A stretch of DNA of 30,994 nucleotides, taken from contig CAXNAA020000054.1 of assembly GCA_964200075.2 (NCBI GenBank), positions 1 to 30,994 of the forward strand, given 5' to 3'. Shown here piece after piece: positions 30,750 through 30,994 of this stretch (within the stretch, counting starts at the first letter, position 1; each line of letters opens with the position of its first letter). The notes beneath the pieces were generated by a model, which made no database searches, was not told the origin of the DNA, and saw only the letters and a program-made list of their open reading frames with translations. The translations under genes and the position numbers were made by a program. The DNA comes from Sphacelaria rigidula (lineage: Eukaryota > Phaeophyceae > Sphacelariales).

Positions 30750-30933
30750 ACGATTGTAGGTATGCAATATCGAAGGTTTTATGACTACGGCATGCAAGAT
30801 GATGAGTACACCCCCTCCTGGATGCGTCGTCAATGATCAAACGACTGAGGCAAACAACAAATGAGTAACCCCCCACCCTCTCTCTGCGAGGTCAATGGTC
30901 TTATGACTATGGCATGCATGATCATGAGCACCG

Positions 30934-30970
<37 letters not shown>

Positions 30971-30994
30971 ACAACCGCGCAACCCCGCGCCACC
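30750..30994. repeat. Dispersed short repeat, copies 2 and 3, ending in poly-C
   Basis: ATGACTACGGCATGCAAGAT at 30781 and ATGACTATGGCATGCATGAT at 30903 are followed by GATGAGTACACCCCC and CATGAGCACCGCCCC. The upstream words TGCGAGGTCAATGGTCTT (30886) and ATTGTAGGTATGCAA (about 30752) match the flank of copy 1 at 27010-27037. The third copy runs directly into about 37 C, almost at the end of the window. Confidence 0.7.

Overview
This is a nuclear genomic window from a eukaryote, most likely a brown alga or close relative (photosynthetic stramenopile). That assignment is an inference. It rests on GT-AG spliced genes with introns of about 0.7-1.3 kb, a four-exon gene resembling a thylakoid-lumen protein of photosynthetic stramenopiles, a degenerate LINE reverse transcriptase, roughly half GC, and many poly-C/poly-G runs and microsatellites. 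Nothing looks bacterial, organellar or viral. Two 10-N gaps (16597-16606 and 26828-26837) show that it is draft assembly.

Layout. 1-7.3 kb is repeat territory. It holds a 1.1-kb foldback element (2204-3310) built of palindromes within a palindrome, a 7-bp satellite (3694-3846), an 83-bp tandem duplication (4941-5106), and a 5'-truncated, frameshifted LINE (about 5400-7260) split by hairpin-forming DNA. 7.3-11.9 kb has a T-rich tract, a weak minus-strand hydrophobic ORF, a 254-bp hairpin MITE (8980-9233), a 185-bp tandem repeat, a tRNA-derived SINE head, and one minus-strand exon that looks like the start of a UbiA-type prenyltransferase (10657-10912). 11.94-13.56 kb is the best gene in the window: a membrane-anchored protein with an ankyrin-like segment and a C-terminal JmjC/cupin domain of JMJD8 type.

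13.7-19.3 kb is three diverged direct copies (A, B, C) of one non-coding repeat. Copies A and B each carry an insertion with terminal inverted repeats and a perfect 8-bp target duplication, so they are non-autonomous hAT-type elements. A third TIR element lies between B and C. 19.7-24.1 kb is mostly empty: one SINE, one AT microsatellite and one 60-bp tandem duplication.

24.1-29.1 kb holds two divergently arranged genes: a minus-strand LYR-motif protein close to ETFRF1/LYRM5 (24143-24535) and a plus-strand gene of at least four exons (25142-29071). The latter's splice phases join exactly into a helical protein with a lumen-targeting-like N-terminal segment. 29.8-31 kb returns to repeats: a second SINE family, a second copy of the first SINE in opposite orientation, (CA)n, and a dispersed motif that abuts poly-C.

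The genes do not form a pathway. The clearest story is nested mobile-element insertion, with target duplications allowing relative ages to be read.
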